64,000 nucleotides of DNA. Source: Antedon mediterranea (Eukaryota > Echinodermata > Crinoidea > Comatulida > Antedonidae). How positions within the stretch are numbered: the stretch's first letter is position 1; each line of letters begins with the position of its first letter. Of this stretch, positions 52,501 to 60,276 are shown piece after piece. A program made the position numbers and the translations under genes. The notes beneath the pieces are model-generated. The model was not told the DNA's origin, made no database searches, and saw nothing but the letters and a program-made list of their open reading frames with translations. Where the stretch lies: NCBI RefSeq assembly GCF_964355755.1, contig NC_092678.1, positions 17,520,922 through 17,584,921 of the forward strand, written 5' to 3'.

Positions 52501-55500
52501 AAAGTGTGTAATTTATTTGTTATAGAATAGAAAAAAATAGTACATTTTTAGACTCAAACCAGCACAGCTGATGTAATCTTAGGGTAGCCTACAATAATTA
52601 AAAGTACACGTATAACTAAACGATAAAGAAAGAAACCTTTCCACGTATTCATGATAATATAGTGTATTAATATTACAATAGGCCTATATTGTAAGATACA
52701 GTATAACCACGTAATACATTAGACGTCATGGTATTTAGACTAAACCTACACTTAAATGTATAATAATCACAATTAACATGATTATACTTACAATTGTAAA
52801 GCTTTTACATTTTTACCAGTAAGGAAAAAATGAGAATAAACACTTACAGTGTAATCAATGATGTCAACCCAACAAATGCATTTTCATGCAATGTATTAAT
52901 GTTGTTACTTCTTAAATCCCTTCAAAATAAAAACATGAATACTTGGTAAATAACAGATCACGAATTGAGGTTTTCTTCTTTGGGGAAAATATTTACAGTT
53001 TGGTGTGTATGTCAGCGGACAAAATAGTGACCGTAAAATAATGTATCTGTATTGTAACTGTTAGTGTGTATTACGTGTCAGTGAAAATTAAAGAGGGTCG
53101 ATAACGGTACAAACGTTAAAAATTAATATTATTAAAATTAATATACAAAGTTTATCGATCAAGTACGTATCAAGTTCAAACTATCAAACACGTCACAGGA
53201 AGCGTGGACAAATGTCGAAGACGTGTCAAACTTCGAAGGAAAAAAAATTAAACCTTCCTATGTCATCTGTTATTTTTGGTAATGCTCACTCACTCAAAAA
53301 TAAGTTTAGTGAATTGGCTGCAAATGCCAGTATTCGAATACAAAGACAGTTTCCTTATGGCGCTCACTGAAATTTGGCTAAATGAATCTGTTTCTTATCA
53401 TGGATCAACAAATTGTTCTTGTAATCTGGAATTATTATCAGTTGCTCGTCGTCCCTTTTACTTGAAAAGGGAATTCTAACAGGTTCTAGTCATCATTATC
53501 TATATACACCCGAAAGCAGACTTCAAAGTAGCTTGCGCTAAAGTCGTTGAGATAGATAGACAACTAAGCTGCAAATCACCAGATTCAATAAAGCTGTTAC
53601 TATGTGACTTTAACAAAGGATCCTATGAAGAGCTTGCAAACGTAATTCCAAACCTGTACCTTCATCATTATGTAAACGTCGCTACGAGAGAAGGCACTAT
53701 ACTTGATATGCGCTATGGATATGTTAAAAATGCTTATACAGCAAAGATATGTCTAAGCATTGGGCGGTCAGATCACGAAATGATACAACATGATCCCAAG
53801 CTATAATTTACGAACATAGGATCGGAAGCCTCAAAATTAATATGATACGCACATATCCTAGTGCCTTTAATTGTGATATTCATTAGGCCTACATAAGGCC
53901 AGGGTTAGCCCACTGTGCAACTGTAGTGCTGTTTTTTGTTTGTTTATTCTTTAGTTCGATTCTTCCAGCATAGTATTGTTTTATTTATTTAATCTATAGA
54001 AGGGGGGATTGGTCGGCTGAATGTTAATAATTTGTATTATTTAGCTTTGTAATTTATTTGTTATAGGTATAATCTCTGGTCTATGAGCAAGTGCAAATAT
54101 TCTACAATTCAGAATCGACTCAATGAAATTAAGCAAATTTTGTTTAGGAATTAATGTTAGATGGTGTGAGATAAAACGAGAAAATGTCAAGTTTATAACA
54201 TGAAATGAAATTGAAGATGAGTACCACTTTTTGTTAATAATTATGTTAATACAACTTAAATTTATCGTTTGATTTCTTTTGCAAAATACACTAAATAAGG
54301 AAAAACATATTTTATGTTGTATCCGCTTTAATAATAAAAAATAAATCAAAGAATTTGTTATTGTTCGCAGTCATACCACCATTATAACGCTTTAACAAAT
54401 ATTTTAACCTTTCCACGTATTAATGATTTAGTGTCTAATATTACAGTATATTGTAAGACATCAGCACGTTACCCTGAACGTCATGGTATTTGGAAACAGT
54501 TAAACCTACCCTAAATGTATAATCACAATTAACATGATTTACTGACAATTGTAAACAGCAACCTCAAATTAAATAAAATCTTTATTCGTTCCATATATAG
54601 AAAATGTACATGGAAAAAATGTTTTCCTCGACAGAAAAATATGGTACGTACTGCATGCAGTACGTCAAGAATAGGTTGTTCGTTTATATAATCACTAATC
54701 TAAGACGGAAAGATAATATTTTAATATATCTTAAAGGCAATTGATAAATAATCAATCCCTTACTATAAGCAGAAACGTAGCAAGAGTGTGTAACTTATTT
54801 GTTATAGAATAGAGAAAAATAGTACATTTTTAGACTTAAACCAGCACAGCTGATGTAATCTTAAGGTAGCCTACAATAATTAGGCTTTTACATTTTTACC
54901 AGTAAGGAAAAAATGAAAATAAACACTTACAGTGTAACCAATGACGTCAAACCGACAAATGCATTTTCATGCAATGTAGTAATGTCGTTACTGCTTAAAT
55001 CCCTTCAAAATAAAAACATGAATACTTGGTAAAAAAACAGTTCACGAGATGAGGTTTTCTTCTCTGTGGAAAATAGTTACAGTTTGGTATGTATGTCAGC
55101 GGACAAAATAGTGACCGTAAAATAATGTATCTGTATTGTACTGTTAGTGTGTATTACATGTCAGTGAAAATTAAAGAGGGTCAATAACAGTACAAACGTT
55201 ATAATATTATTCAATTTAAAATGCAAAGTGTTTTCGATTGAGTACGTTAGGAACAGCTCGTCAATTTATATGATCGCTAAACACTACAGGAAAAACGTTT
55301 CTTAAATGGAGAGATATATCAAACCTTTAATAAATCTTAAAGGCAATTGATCAATAATCAATTCCTATACCATAATCAGAAATTTTGCAGCAGCGTTAAT
55401 AAAAGATAAACGTTTTCTCCAACAATTTTCAAGGAGAGTCAGCTAAAGTTAAGAATACTTTGTATGGTTTAAGCTTTGTACAGTAAGTGATTTGTATAGG

Positions 55501-56833
55501 TAGCCTCTATAAAAGAGAAAAATAGTACATATCTGGACTCAAACCAACACAGCTGATTTAATCTGAAGGTATACAATAAATGAAGTATAACAAAACAAAT
55601 AAAGCGAGCAATTTATACAGAAAATCGATGTTATCTGTATAGCAAACAGTGCTCGTTGAAAAGTTTGGCTAGCTCAACTAAAGATTAATAAAACATCTCA
55701 CAAATTGATTCAATGACGTAAGCAAAGACTTAACACTGAAAAAAGGTAACATGATTTTTTTTTAAATCATGAATAAACCAAGTACCAACATAATATAGAT
55801 ATGTTTTCAAACAAATATTTCTTTTTACTTAATGTCATATTATTTATGTTGTGATTCTCTGTGTTTAGATAAGGATGCTTTAGACCAGGTCCGCCTAATA
55901 TTATTAGCCAATAAAAATCGTATAATTTTTGGAGGGAAAATGTTATCCTCCTCAGAAGCCTAAAATGTGCATGTCCAGTATAAAAGTAGAATGTAATAGA
56001 TATTAAAGAAGAAGAGAGAATAAGATCAAAGTAGATAAACGGAAAGATGATAAAGAAAATATTAAGGCTTGACTGGTAGTGGTAGAAAGATGTATTAATC
56101 GAGTTACAAGGAATAAAAGTTCTAGTTGAGTTAAATATACTTTTTGTATGAGTTATCATTCAGTGACAGCTGTGTACGTCGCGTGGAGTTATATACGCCT
56201 GAGAAAACTCGGAACCAACTAAAATAAATTCACTACACTTAATCTTTAATTAAACATTGTACAAAATACAGTTCGTTACTGATTATCAAATTGATGAACG
56301 CAGGAAGTCTCAACATTAATATGATTCGCACAACTTAATGCCTTTAATTCTAATATTCATTACATTATGTGTAACTATATACTATGCTGGGTTTTAAATT
56401 GAGGTATTTTAGTTCGAGTCACCCACTATGGTATTGTTTTATTTATTGTTAGTGTCGATAGTGAGAGGCATTTTTGGAAGCACATTGCTGACATATCAAT
56501 CAATACGGAACTTACGTACGGAAACATTCTTGGTTAAATCTGTATGTTCTTGGGGATTATTCTTAATTAGGCCTACATTAAATAATCCTACTTTTCCATC
56601 GTATCATTTTCATTTCTATAATTTGTACCAGTACACTCGTCTTTTACCGTAATTCAGCGATTTATGTAGGCCTACAGATTTCACTTTGCACTAAACAGAT
56701 TTTTGGATGATACTTACAAATATGTTATTGGTTGATGATTATTGTAGTTCCTTACTGATTCCTCCTCGGCAGTAATAATATAATTCCGACAACTTAAGTA
56801 GCTAAATGTACACTCGCAGCCAGTTGGACATAT
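16438..56833 (-). CDS. Leucine-rich-repeat protein gene, one LRR per 72-bp exon (partial)
   Basis: Split gene reading from right to left. An LRRNT exon (56833-56718) is followed by nine 72-bp exons ending at 16438. Every intron is phase 2: each exon ends in CT or TT, and the next begins with the third base of that Leu codon. Joined, they encode an N-terminal Cys cap and nine 24-residue LRRs with pattern L-x-x-L-x-x-N-x-I-x-T-L-P-x-N-x-F-x-G-L-x-S-L. Donors are GTAAGT, GTGAGT or GTTAGT; acceptors follow ttttcag-like tracts. Single-LRR 72-bp phase-2 exons are the known layout of LGR-type (glycoprotein-hormone and relaxin) receptors, and LRR proteins of this consensus act outside the cell in ligand or microbe recognition; which applies here is not shown. 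Introns of 2-11 kb consist of duplicated repeats. No signal-peptide exon, LRRCT, membrane span or 7TM exon was found. Confidence 0.8.
16690..16971. repeat. Exact 141-bp tandem duplication
   Basis: Copies 16690-16830 and 16831-16971, both starting attcggtaaatcgcgcctta, appear identical base for base, so the duplication is very recent or an assembly artefact. It lies in the intron just upstream of LRR exon 9. Confidence 0.9.
17249..17776. repeat. 264-bp tandem duplication
   Basis: Copies start at 17249 and 17513 (aacattccaaattatttggt) and share gggcccccttggagaata and gtgggtaggccctactgt. A few substitutions and small indels separate them. Within the intron between the truncated LRR exon at 18601 and LRR exon 9. 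Confidence 0.85.
18318..18354. repeat. Short GC-rich hairpin
   Basis: ctagatggtacgc pairs with gcgtgccatctag (one G-T or mismatch position) around gagcgaagcga. It stands out in very AT-rich DNA and resembles the gcgagcgaagcgagcg palindromes common in invertebrate repeats. Confidence 0.7.
18601..18648 (-). pseudogene. Truncated LRR exon, 3' part deleted
   Basis: The acceptor and WLANNQITTLPANVF remain, then the frame enters intron-like sequence and a stop. The deletion starts at nearly the same place as in the truncated exon at 27964-28003, so the two may descend from one truncated ancestor. This one extends a few bases further. Confidence 0.75.
19640..22838. repeat. Recent duplicate block, left copy
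   Basis: Matches 34487-37705 in the same orientation with a nearly constant offset of about 14857-14858 bp from about 20330 to 22800, with only scattered differences. It carries the small ORF at 20643. The copies part after tataaagtgcacta. Confidence 0.85.
20643..20789 (+). CDS. Recurrent 48-aa basic small ORF, intact copy
   Basis: Encodes MAADGATVTELKRQNNAKIE, then KLKKSKKKDITFERITHETD, then IFHRSINS. The Lys-rich middle could be a coiled coil or nucleic-acid-binding helix. The start has A at -3 and G at +4. It runs antisense inside introns of the LRR gene. About ten copies of the block exist and three keep this frame open. No known family. Confidence 0.35.
   Translation: MAADGATVTELKRQNNAKIEKLKKSKKKDITFERITHETDIFHRSINS
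22842..24600. repeat. Direct repeat, about 976-bp period
   Basis: agcagtgaaaacattacagg starts both 22842 and about 23818, followed by the same ggcctatatacaagg block. The first copy is internally deleted: it jumps from acatgatataa to agatattacatttgatcg, so it lacks the small ORF present in the second copy. Confidence 0.75.
23576..23647 (-). CDS. LRR exon 8 (72 bp)
   Basis: Encodes GLGSNKITTISENVFDGLTS plus LTGL. The exon begins with A rather than G, which still completes Leu (CT|A). The donor is GTGAGT. Confidence 0.8.
26755..27140. other. Unique segment inside the duplicated array
   Basis: Other copies of this block have gtaaagcacattttagcatg followed by a gatatcacctcac stretch here. This copy instead has about 385 bp not seen elsewhere in the window. 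Its minus strand has an open frame (27060-26839) with KVCPYDCPPLMSYECF and a hydrophobic end, VVIWLRFAHILLFI. It lies between LRR exons 7 and 8. I cannot tell an insertion from an original sequence lost in the other copies. Confidence 0.4.
27741..27812 (-). CDS. LRR exon 7 (72 bp)
   Basis: Encodes DLSYNQITTIPANVFDGLTS plus LTLL. The donor is GTGAGT; the acceptor is ...cggttttcag. The intron separating it from LRR exon 6 is about 11 kb because the 3.4-kb transposon and extra repeat copies lie between them. Confidence 0.85.
27964..28003 (-). pseudogene. Truncated LRR exon, 3' part deleted
   Basis: The acceptor and WLVNNQITTLPAN are intact. The sequence then runs directly into intron repeat (atttctcttgtttatcat), removing F-x-GL-x-SL and the donor. 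It cannot splice forward. It sits only 191 bp upstream of intact exon 7 in a local direct repeat of the intron flank (27640-27730 and 27845-27962). Confidence 0.75.
28436..28582 (+). CDS. Recurrent 48-aa small ORF, diverged intact copy
   Basis: Encodes MATDGATVTELNSLVRQQCQ, then KLKTSKKKNITFERITHETD, then IFRRSINS. It differs from the 20643 copy across the middle yet keeps the same length, frame and C-terminus. Other copies (19069, 24064, 39356) have a stop after TELNSLEFA; 26047 and 41434 stop or shift at the Lys-rich part; 43376 is also decayed. Confidence 0.4.
   Translation: MATDGATVTELNSLVRQQCQKLKTSKKKNITFERITHETDIFRRSINS
32013..32230. repeat. Minisatellite, ggacaactaccccc type, left arm
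   Basis: About 12-14 units of 12-18 bp such as ggacaactacccccttag and ggacaattaccccc. The reverse complement of the same unit forms the array at about 33405-33660, symmetrically inside the transposon. Confidence 0.85.
32890..33336. mobile_element. 447-bp nested MITE with 9-bp target duplication
   Basis: Termini GGGTGTTTCGAAACTAGAGA and TCTAGTTTCGAAACACCC; the inverted repeat continues through gacccgagaccagagacc. GTTAAAAAC is directly repeated on both sides (32881-32889 and 33337-33345). The 9-bp duplication and long inverted repeats suggest a Mutator-like MITE (inference). The whole centre is a minisatellite. Confidence 0.8.
32940..33270. repeat. Minisatellite, 18-20-bp unit
   Basis: About 17 copies of atacgaaaagggagaccc with variable spacers (aaat, cact, aat). 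One copy of the inverse unit, ggtctcccttttcgtat, lies at 33271-33287. The open frame 33122-33430 is a by-product of this repeat. Confidence 0.9.
33405..33660. repeat. Minisatellite, gggggtagttgtcc type, right arm
   Basis: Units ggggggtagttgtccg and taagggggtagttgtcc, the inverse complement of the left array. Preceded by a G run near 33401-33412. The strand asymmetry (G-rich on plus) would favour quadruplex formation. Confidence 0.85.
34487..37705. repeat. Recent duplicate block, right copy
   Basis: Partner of 19640-22838. From 37200 it continues instead into sequence matching 13860-15190, so the array was built by more than one overlapping duplication. Confidence 0.85.
35500..35646 (+). CDS. 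Recurrent 48-aa small ORF, duplicate of 20643 copy
   Basis: Same predicted protein as at 20643; the DNA differs by at least one synonymous A/G change in the Lys run. It is part of the recent block duplication, so it is not independent evidence of constraint. Confidence 0.35.
   Translation: MAADGATVTELKRQNNAKIEKLKKSKKKDITFERITHETDIFHRSINS
38860..38931 (-). CDS. LRR exon 6 (72 bp)
   Basis: Encodes IVAFNQITTLPENVFDGLKS plus LTTL. The donor is GTGAGT. From NQ onward the protein is identical to LRR exon 9 at 16438-16509; they differ in the first few residues (IVAF against DLGD), which sit on the concave face of an LRR. The two exons lie in a shared duplicated block. Confidence 0.85.
42855..42926 (-). 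CDS. LRR exon 5 (72 bp)
   Basis: Encodes YLYSNQITTLPANVFHGLTS plus LAEL. The donor is GTGAGT; the acceptor is ...ggttttcag. His replaces the usual Asp of FDGL. Confidence 0.85.
44612..44653. repeat. GACC microsatellite
   Basis: gaccgaccgaccgacc-type run in a copy of the interspersed repeat also present at 15.2-15.9 kb. Confidence 0.85.
45207..45641 (+). mobile_element. tRNA-derived SINE, copy 1
   Basis: A 435-bp unit also present at 48953-49386. Near the 5' end it has a Pol III box A-like motif (ttgtgtaatgg) and, about 45 bp later, a box B-like motif (gattcaattcc), the spacing of a tRNA. The body is TA-rich with ttattattatt runs. The ends match between copies (gtgtaaataggttaa ... ttatatgatgagtca), defining the unit. 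Confidence 0.65.
45640..46200 (+). pseudogene. LINE 5' end and endonuclease fragment
   Basis: Contains SVIFG-like, AHSLKNKF, then in another frame FEYRDSCLMTLTETWLNESV, the start of an AP-type LINE endonuclease (TETWL holds the catalytic Glu region). Stops and frame changes throughout. It joins array repeat sequence at about 46200. Confidence 0.65.
46808..46969 (+). pseudogene. Frame-shifted copy of the recurrent small ORF
   Basis: Starts MAADGATVTELKSLVRKQYQ, then loses two A bases in the Lys-rich part, so the second half is read in another frame (KILRLDVSHMKQTYSVEVLI then PKIK). The open length is 53 codons. Decayed rather than functional is more likely. Confidence 0.35.
48209..48280 (-). 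CDS. LRR exon 4 (72 bp)
   Basis: Encodes YLSSNQMTTIPANVFDGLTS plus LTNL. The donor is GTGAGT, unlike the GTAAGT of exons 1-3. First member of the FDGL subfamily; the intron flank gagaaagcactcac recurs in all later exons. Confidence 0.85.
48549..48633. repeat. Perfect palindrome, 42-bp arms, 1-bp spacer
   Basis: 48549-48590 (ttacaaacacccatattatt ... tccatgtatt) and 48592-48633 are exact reverse complements around one G. The left half matches part of the small-ORF block of the array (aatgatgacgatccatgtatt), so one strand of that block was copied back in reverse. Confidence 0.95.
48953..49386 (+). mobile_element. tRNA-derived SINE, copy 2
   Basis: Nearly identical to 45207-45641. Here box A reads tggtgtaatgg, an exact fit to TRGYNNANNNG, and box B reads cattcaattcc. 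It lies between LRR exon 4 and LRR exon 3; the other copy lies between LRR exons 5 and 4. The flanking sequences differ, so these are two insertions rather than one duplicated block. Confidence 0.7.
49387..50400. other. Intron sequence of LRR gene, no exon seen
   Basis: It begins with a gtgaccttgacctacgacc interspersed-repeat fragment (49450-49560). Part of the rest is diverged array sequence (tacgtaccacactacatta). Overlapping frames at 49646-50191 have no recognisable domain. Confidence 0.5.
50418..50489 (-). CDS. LRR exon 3 (72 bp)
   Basis: Encodes NLKSNNITTLYENTFVGLTS plus LVTL. The donor is GTAAGT; the acceptor is ...tttttaag. Last member of the VGL subfamily. Confidence 0.85.
50570..51420 (+). 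pseudogene. LINE 5' end and endonuclease fragment
   Basis: Reads MPSVIFGNAHSLKNKFSELT, shifts frame, then EYRDSCLMALTETWL; further on come remnants of the ...VIPHLYQYVNVA... segment and sgqitk in place of the SDH motif. Same element and arrangement as at 53040-53810, one cassette away. Confidence 0.65.
51826..51970 (+). pseudogene. LINE C-terminal Cys-motif fragment
   Basis: Reads FRLHSMKLSKSCIGINVRWC, then EIKRENRLCQVCNRNEIEDE, then YHFLLMC and a stop. The C-x2-C ... IEDE-x-HFLL-x-C pattern closes many LINE reverse-transcriptase ORFs. Together with the endonuclease fragment upstream it suggests one LINE with its reverse-transcriptase core deleted. Confidence 0.65.
52848..52919 (-). CDS. LRR exon 2 (72 bp)
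   Basis: Encodes DLRSNNINTLHENAFVGLTS plus LITL. The donor is GTAAGT. Nearly the same as LRR exon 1, with intron flanks (aataaacacttacagtgta on the plus strand) also conserved, so exon and intron were duplicated together. Confidence 0.85.
53040..53810 (+). pseudogene. LINE endonuclease fragment, best-preserved copy
   Basis: After SVIFGNAHSLKNKFSELA comes a long readable frame: YIHPKADFKVACAKVVEIDR, then SIKLLLCDFNKGSYEELANV, NVATREGTILDMRYGYVKNA, and SIGRSDHEMIQHDPKL with a stop. CDFN (for GDFN) and SDH are the catalytic signatures of AP endonucleases; the Gly-to-Cys change and upstream frame breaks show it is dead. Confidence 0.7.
54096..54240 (+). pseudogene. LINE C-terminal Cys-motif fragment, second copy
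   Basis: Same as 51826-51970, one cassette over, but the first Cys pair is lost (gtcaagtttataacatgaaatg), so it is more decayed. Confidence 0.6.
54931..55002 (-). CDS. LRR exon 1 (72 bp)
   Basis: Encodes DLSSNDITTLHENAFVGLTS plus LVTL, whose last Leu is shared with the next exon. The acceptor is ...attttgaag and the donor GTAAGT. HENAFVGL marks the N-terminal LRR subfamily shared with the next two exons. Confidence 0.85.
56718..56833 (-). CDS. LRRNT cap exon
   Basis: 116 bp between acceptor ...cttaacacag and donor GTAAGT. It reads ICPTGCECTFSYLSCRN, an LRRNT signature of four Cys (C-x3-C-x-C-x6-C), then YIITAEEESVRNYNN and HQPITYL, the lead-in to the first repeat. It ends in phase 2 (TT|), and the first base of the next exon (G) completes Leu. 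Its upstream boundary is in phase 0. The preceding exon, expected to carry a signal peptide, was not identified within the following 5 kb. Confidence 0.8.
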
Positions 56834-58240
56834 CTGTGTTAAGAATAATTTTTCTGTACAAAAAAAATTGTGAAATTAGCTAGTAACTAGTTTAATTCAA
56901 ATGGACAGTAAAACCCTAAATATAGCAATAGAAATGTGTTAACAATGTTTGTGATTTAACTATTAATGGTATGGTACTTGGCTCTTGAGTAGTATTGGAA
57001 GTTGTTTAAAGGTATAGGTGTATCTTTGGTATAGTCTACGTTCCGCAACCTTTTTTGACAGTGACCCCATGATCTTATTTTGTGAATTTTCGTGACCCAA
57101 CATTGCGTATTTGTGGGGCCTGTGTCAAAGCGAATTTTGTTAAATGACACCCTAGATGGCTGAAAATGAATGGTACTCTCGCACATAAAAATCATGATAG
57201 ATGGCACCTCTAGTTAGTCGGAAATGACACTCTTTATAATGGCGCGCTCGCAATTGGCATGAACGGTCGTAGCCTATTTTTTTCCGCCGGTAAACACATT
57301 TGCGTGCAATGCTAACGTCAAGGGGTTCTCCCGAACCTTAAAGATTTCCCCTGGCTAGGGCCGCCTGAAAAACATCACTATGAGTGTAATTTGGGATGGA
57401 CCTGTTTATATTGTTCTTTCTATTATTCTAATGTTCATTGTAAAAGTTCCCACCGCCGGTACATCAAAGTTCGCAGTTTTTCAGTCAAGTTACACACTCC
57501 TTTGCAAAGTACAAACAAAATAGCGTCGTAAAACCAGTTGGTATGTTAATAAATCCACCTCCTAAAAGGGGATTCCTCACTTGTATATTAACAACGAACT
57601 ATGCGTCAAAAGCGTCCATTGCCCCGTCGTCGATTCCCAATTGTGTGTTCGCTACAGACTCGCTGCGCGTCAACCTGTTGATGTAAAATGTAATCAGTCT
57701 TGTAGATTCTACAAAACTAAGAATATTTGACATATAGGCCAATATCAGTGTATAATTGATAACAAGTTTCAGTATCGGAGACAAATTGGCGACCCATATC
57801 AATTACCGGGATAAAGTAACTTTGCATTATAGTTATTTGGAAACCTCATACCAGTAAGTTTGTGAATTTCTTCCAATTTATCAATTGTTTTTGTAGAGGG
57901 TGCTCCAATTGATCAATTGTTTTTGCAGAGGGTGCTTTAAGATTTTATGTTGAACAGGGAGCGTTTGTTTGCCTAGATTATGATTAATTAATTAAAGATG
58001 TATTGTCCCCCAAAAAATGAAAAATAAAGATGAAAAAAATCAAATTTTGAATAGACCGTTTTGTAGTTAACATAAAGTTATTCACTTCCACCGAAAAAAA
58101 ATCCGAAAAAAATATTGATTTCGCTTATAAAAAAATCAAAGTAAGTTTACCATTTTTTCGAACTCATCGGTTCAGAAATTAGGCCGGTAGAGCTAACTCA
58201 TACATATGCATGATATGTTAATGAGCATCCACACAGCAGA
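56834..58240. other. Upstream of LRRNT exon, no exon identified
   Basis: A signal-peptide exon for the LRR gene is expected in or beyond this region but was not recognised. The segment near 57045 (ttccgcaaccttttttgaca) resembles ends of hAT-type MITEs, without a matching second end. Confidence 0.4.
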
Positions 58241-58254
58241 GATCTGATCTAACA

Positions 58255-59245
58255 ATGGACGATGCACGTTGTATGTACAACAACACCACCAGAGATCGAC
58301 TGTGGGTTTCCCTGGCCTAATCGTATAAATATGTAAAGCTGAGCTGTTAATTTGTCGGTAAGTAGGCCTAGACGGTTATTTTAAATATAATAATATATAT
58401 AACGCAATAATAACAGGAAGGTAAATTAATTAACTTAGCCTGGGATTTTTTCAGTTCAGGGCTAGGCTAGGCCTAGAATAATTAATACATGCTGCTGCAT
58501 ATTACTAGGCTAGTAAGTAGTAGCAAGTAGACTGTGACAATCGGGTCCCTGCAGAAGAAGGCCCTATACATTGTACTCTTCATAGACTGGCCTAGGCTAT
58601 ATGCCATCAATCTTAGCTACATTCCGAAAATACAGCCAGCTTGCTGTACCATATATATTTACAGTTGAAGCTTGTTTAACTAATTTTTATAATAAAAATA
58701 AAACAAACATTTTTCAGGGAAAATGGTTGCAATACAAGCCTGAAATTGAGAACCTTCCAGCAGCACTGTACAAGTAGACAGAGGGGAAAAGCCAGCTTAG
58801 CCATTTTACAACACAAACAAATGTTCTCTGTACTGTAGTAAGTCAAATATTTATTTTCTCTTTTTATAAGTTATAACATTATAAGTAATGTGTTTTAATT
58901 ACCATAGAAAGGTAGTATACTTATTTGCCTATGTCACAGTAAGCAATTTCACTAGCCCAATTTTGCACTAAATATGCATGATCTATTTTTTCCAGATTTT
59001 CATACTTTGCTTTTACTTTTTTTAAAGACATTGAGCTGATGAAGACTGGAACAGAGGTCACCCAAAGACAACAATGATAGACTCTGTATGATTGGATATT
59101 GCAGGAAAAATATTTGTGACTCTCCTGCTGCATTAGGCCAATATGTTCTTGTCCAGCTTGTAAAATATTGTATAATTTTTTTTGTATTATATGTACAGTA
59201 TATTATTTTGTAAACATAACATTCAATAAATAAAAAAAAAACTAC
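58255..59245 (+). ncRNA. Candidate small spliced transcript
   Basis: Consistent splice signals are present: donor tttgtcg|GTAAGT at 58358, acceptor ...acatttttcag before 58718, donor ctgta|GTAAGT at 58838, acceptor ...ttttttccag before 58996, and AATAAA at 59225 followed by an A run. The middle exon is 120 bp (ENGCNTSLKLRTFQQHCTSR in one frame), but joining to exon 3 creates a stop, and the ATG at 58255 gives only 21 codons. A non-coding RNA or a decayed gene is therefore likelier than a protein gene. Confidence 0.25.
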
Positions 59246-60064
59246 TACAACAGTACACAGGATAAATTCTTCAAATTTACTTACACTTCATAATTTTACT
59301 GTTAATATTACAGTGCAAAAGGAGTTAATAAAATATATATATACAGTATATCTTATTGAATTCCTGTGTCAATTTGTCTACTAATTATCAATGTGTTGAT
59401 TGTGGCAGTAATTACGACAGCTATAGTCTTCTGAGATCGCTCACATTCATTACAAAGTGTCATTTTAATAGTAAGAAACGTTTCAATAAATTGTGAATGT
59501 TGCCACTGTACGATACATTTTATGTTTCTCACTACTTGCTCTTATTGTTCAATCAATCAACCTAAAAAAAAAAGAAATTTGTGTCAAAATATCTGCATAA
59601 AATGTTTATTTGCGGAATGTTAATTTGAACCTATTGCATTTGATACAGAAAATATTTTTAAAATATTGCATCAGTAAAACATTCAAAACAATATTTAGAT
59701 TTTCTTTTTTTTTTAATTTTCACTGCCGAATAGATAGTTGAAATCTTTAAAAATTAAACCAATTCATCATGATTAAAACAAAAATACATCCCTTCTGGTG
59801 GTGGTCTACTGTAGCCCTAGCTAGCAGTGTATTGCCTAGGCCTACTACACTCTACTTCTAGAGACAGAAGTAGTCGGCAGTTAGGCTACTCGAGACTGTC
59901 AGTGCTAGGCCTAGGCTAGTAGTAGTAGTAGTAGACTAGTAGTACAGTAGCAGCAAATTCGGGCCTAGCTAGGCCTCTCCTGTTAGCGAAACAAAAACTC
60001 ACCTAAATGAATAAGATTCAACATCAAAGTTACCAACTGTAATTCTAACTTAGCATTCTGCTAG

Positions 60065-60276
60065 CTATAGTTTTCGTGTTTTCTTAGAGATTCGTCTCGC
60101 ATCACTACTCGACTCTCTCGCACGCATGCATTGCCATCGTTGTTGGCTGTTGATTTGGAAAGCATCATCATCCACACGATCAAAGATAGTGTAGTAGGAA
60201 GATGTTACACTTCGGTCAAAAATTAGAGAACCGCTCGAGATAGGGCGCCTCTCACGACTAGTAGGGATAGACGAAT
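60065..60276 (-). CDS. Candidate terminal coding exon, unidentified
   Basis: A 212-bp stretch after a good acceptor (ctcatgtttcag). It reads SSIPTSRERRPISSGSLIFD, then RSVTSSYYTIFDRVDDDAFQ, INSQQRWQCMRARESSSDAR and RISKKTRKL plus a stop. Its GC content and use of acidic, basic and Ser residues look more like a real protein than the AT-rich chance frames nearby. No upstream exon or family recognised. Confidence 0.35.

Noticed and set aside
16438-56833. Lamprey-type variable lymphocyte receptor cassettes
   Set aside because: Those are unspliced cassettes assembled by gene conversion; here each LRR has splice sites and phase-2 junctions, which fits a conventional split gene.
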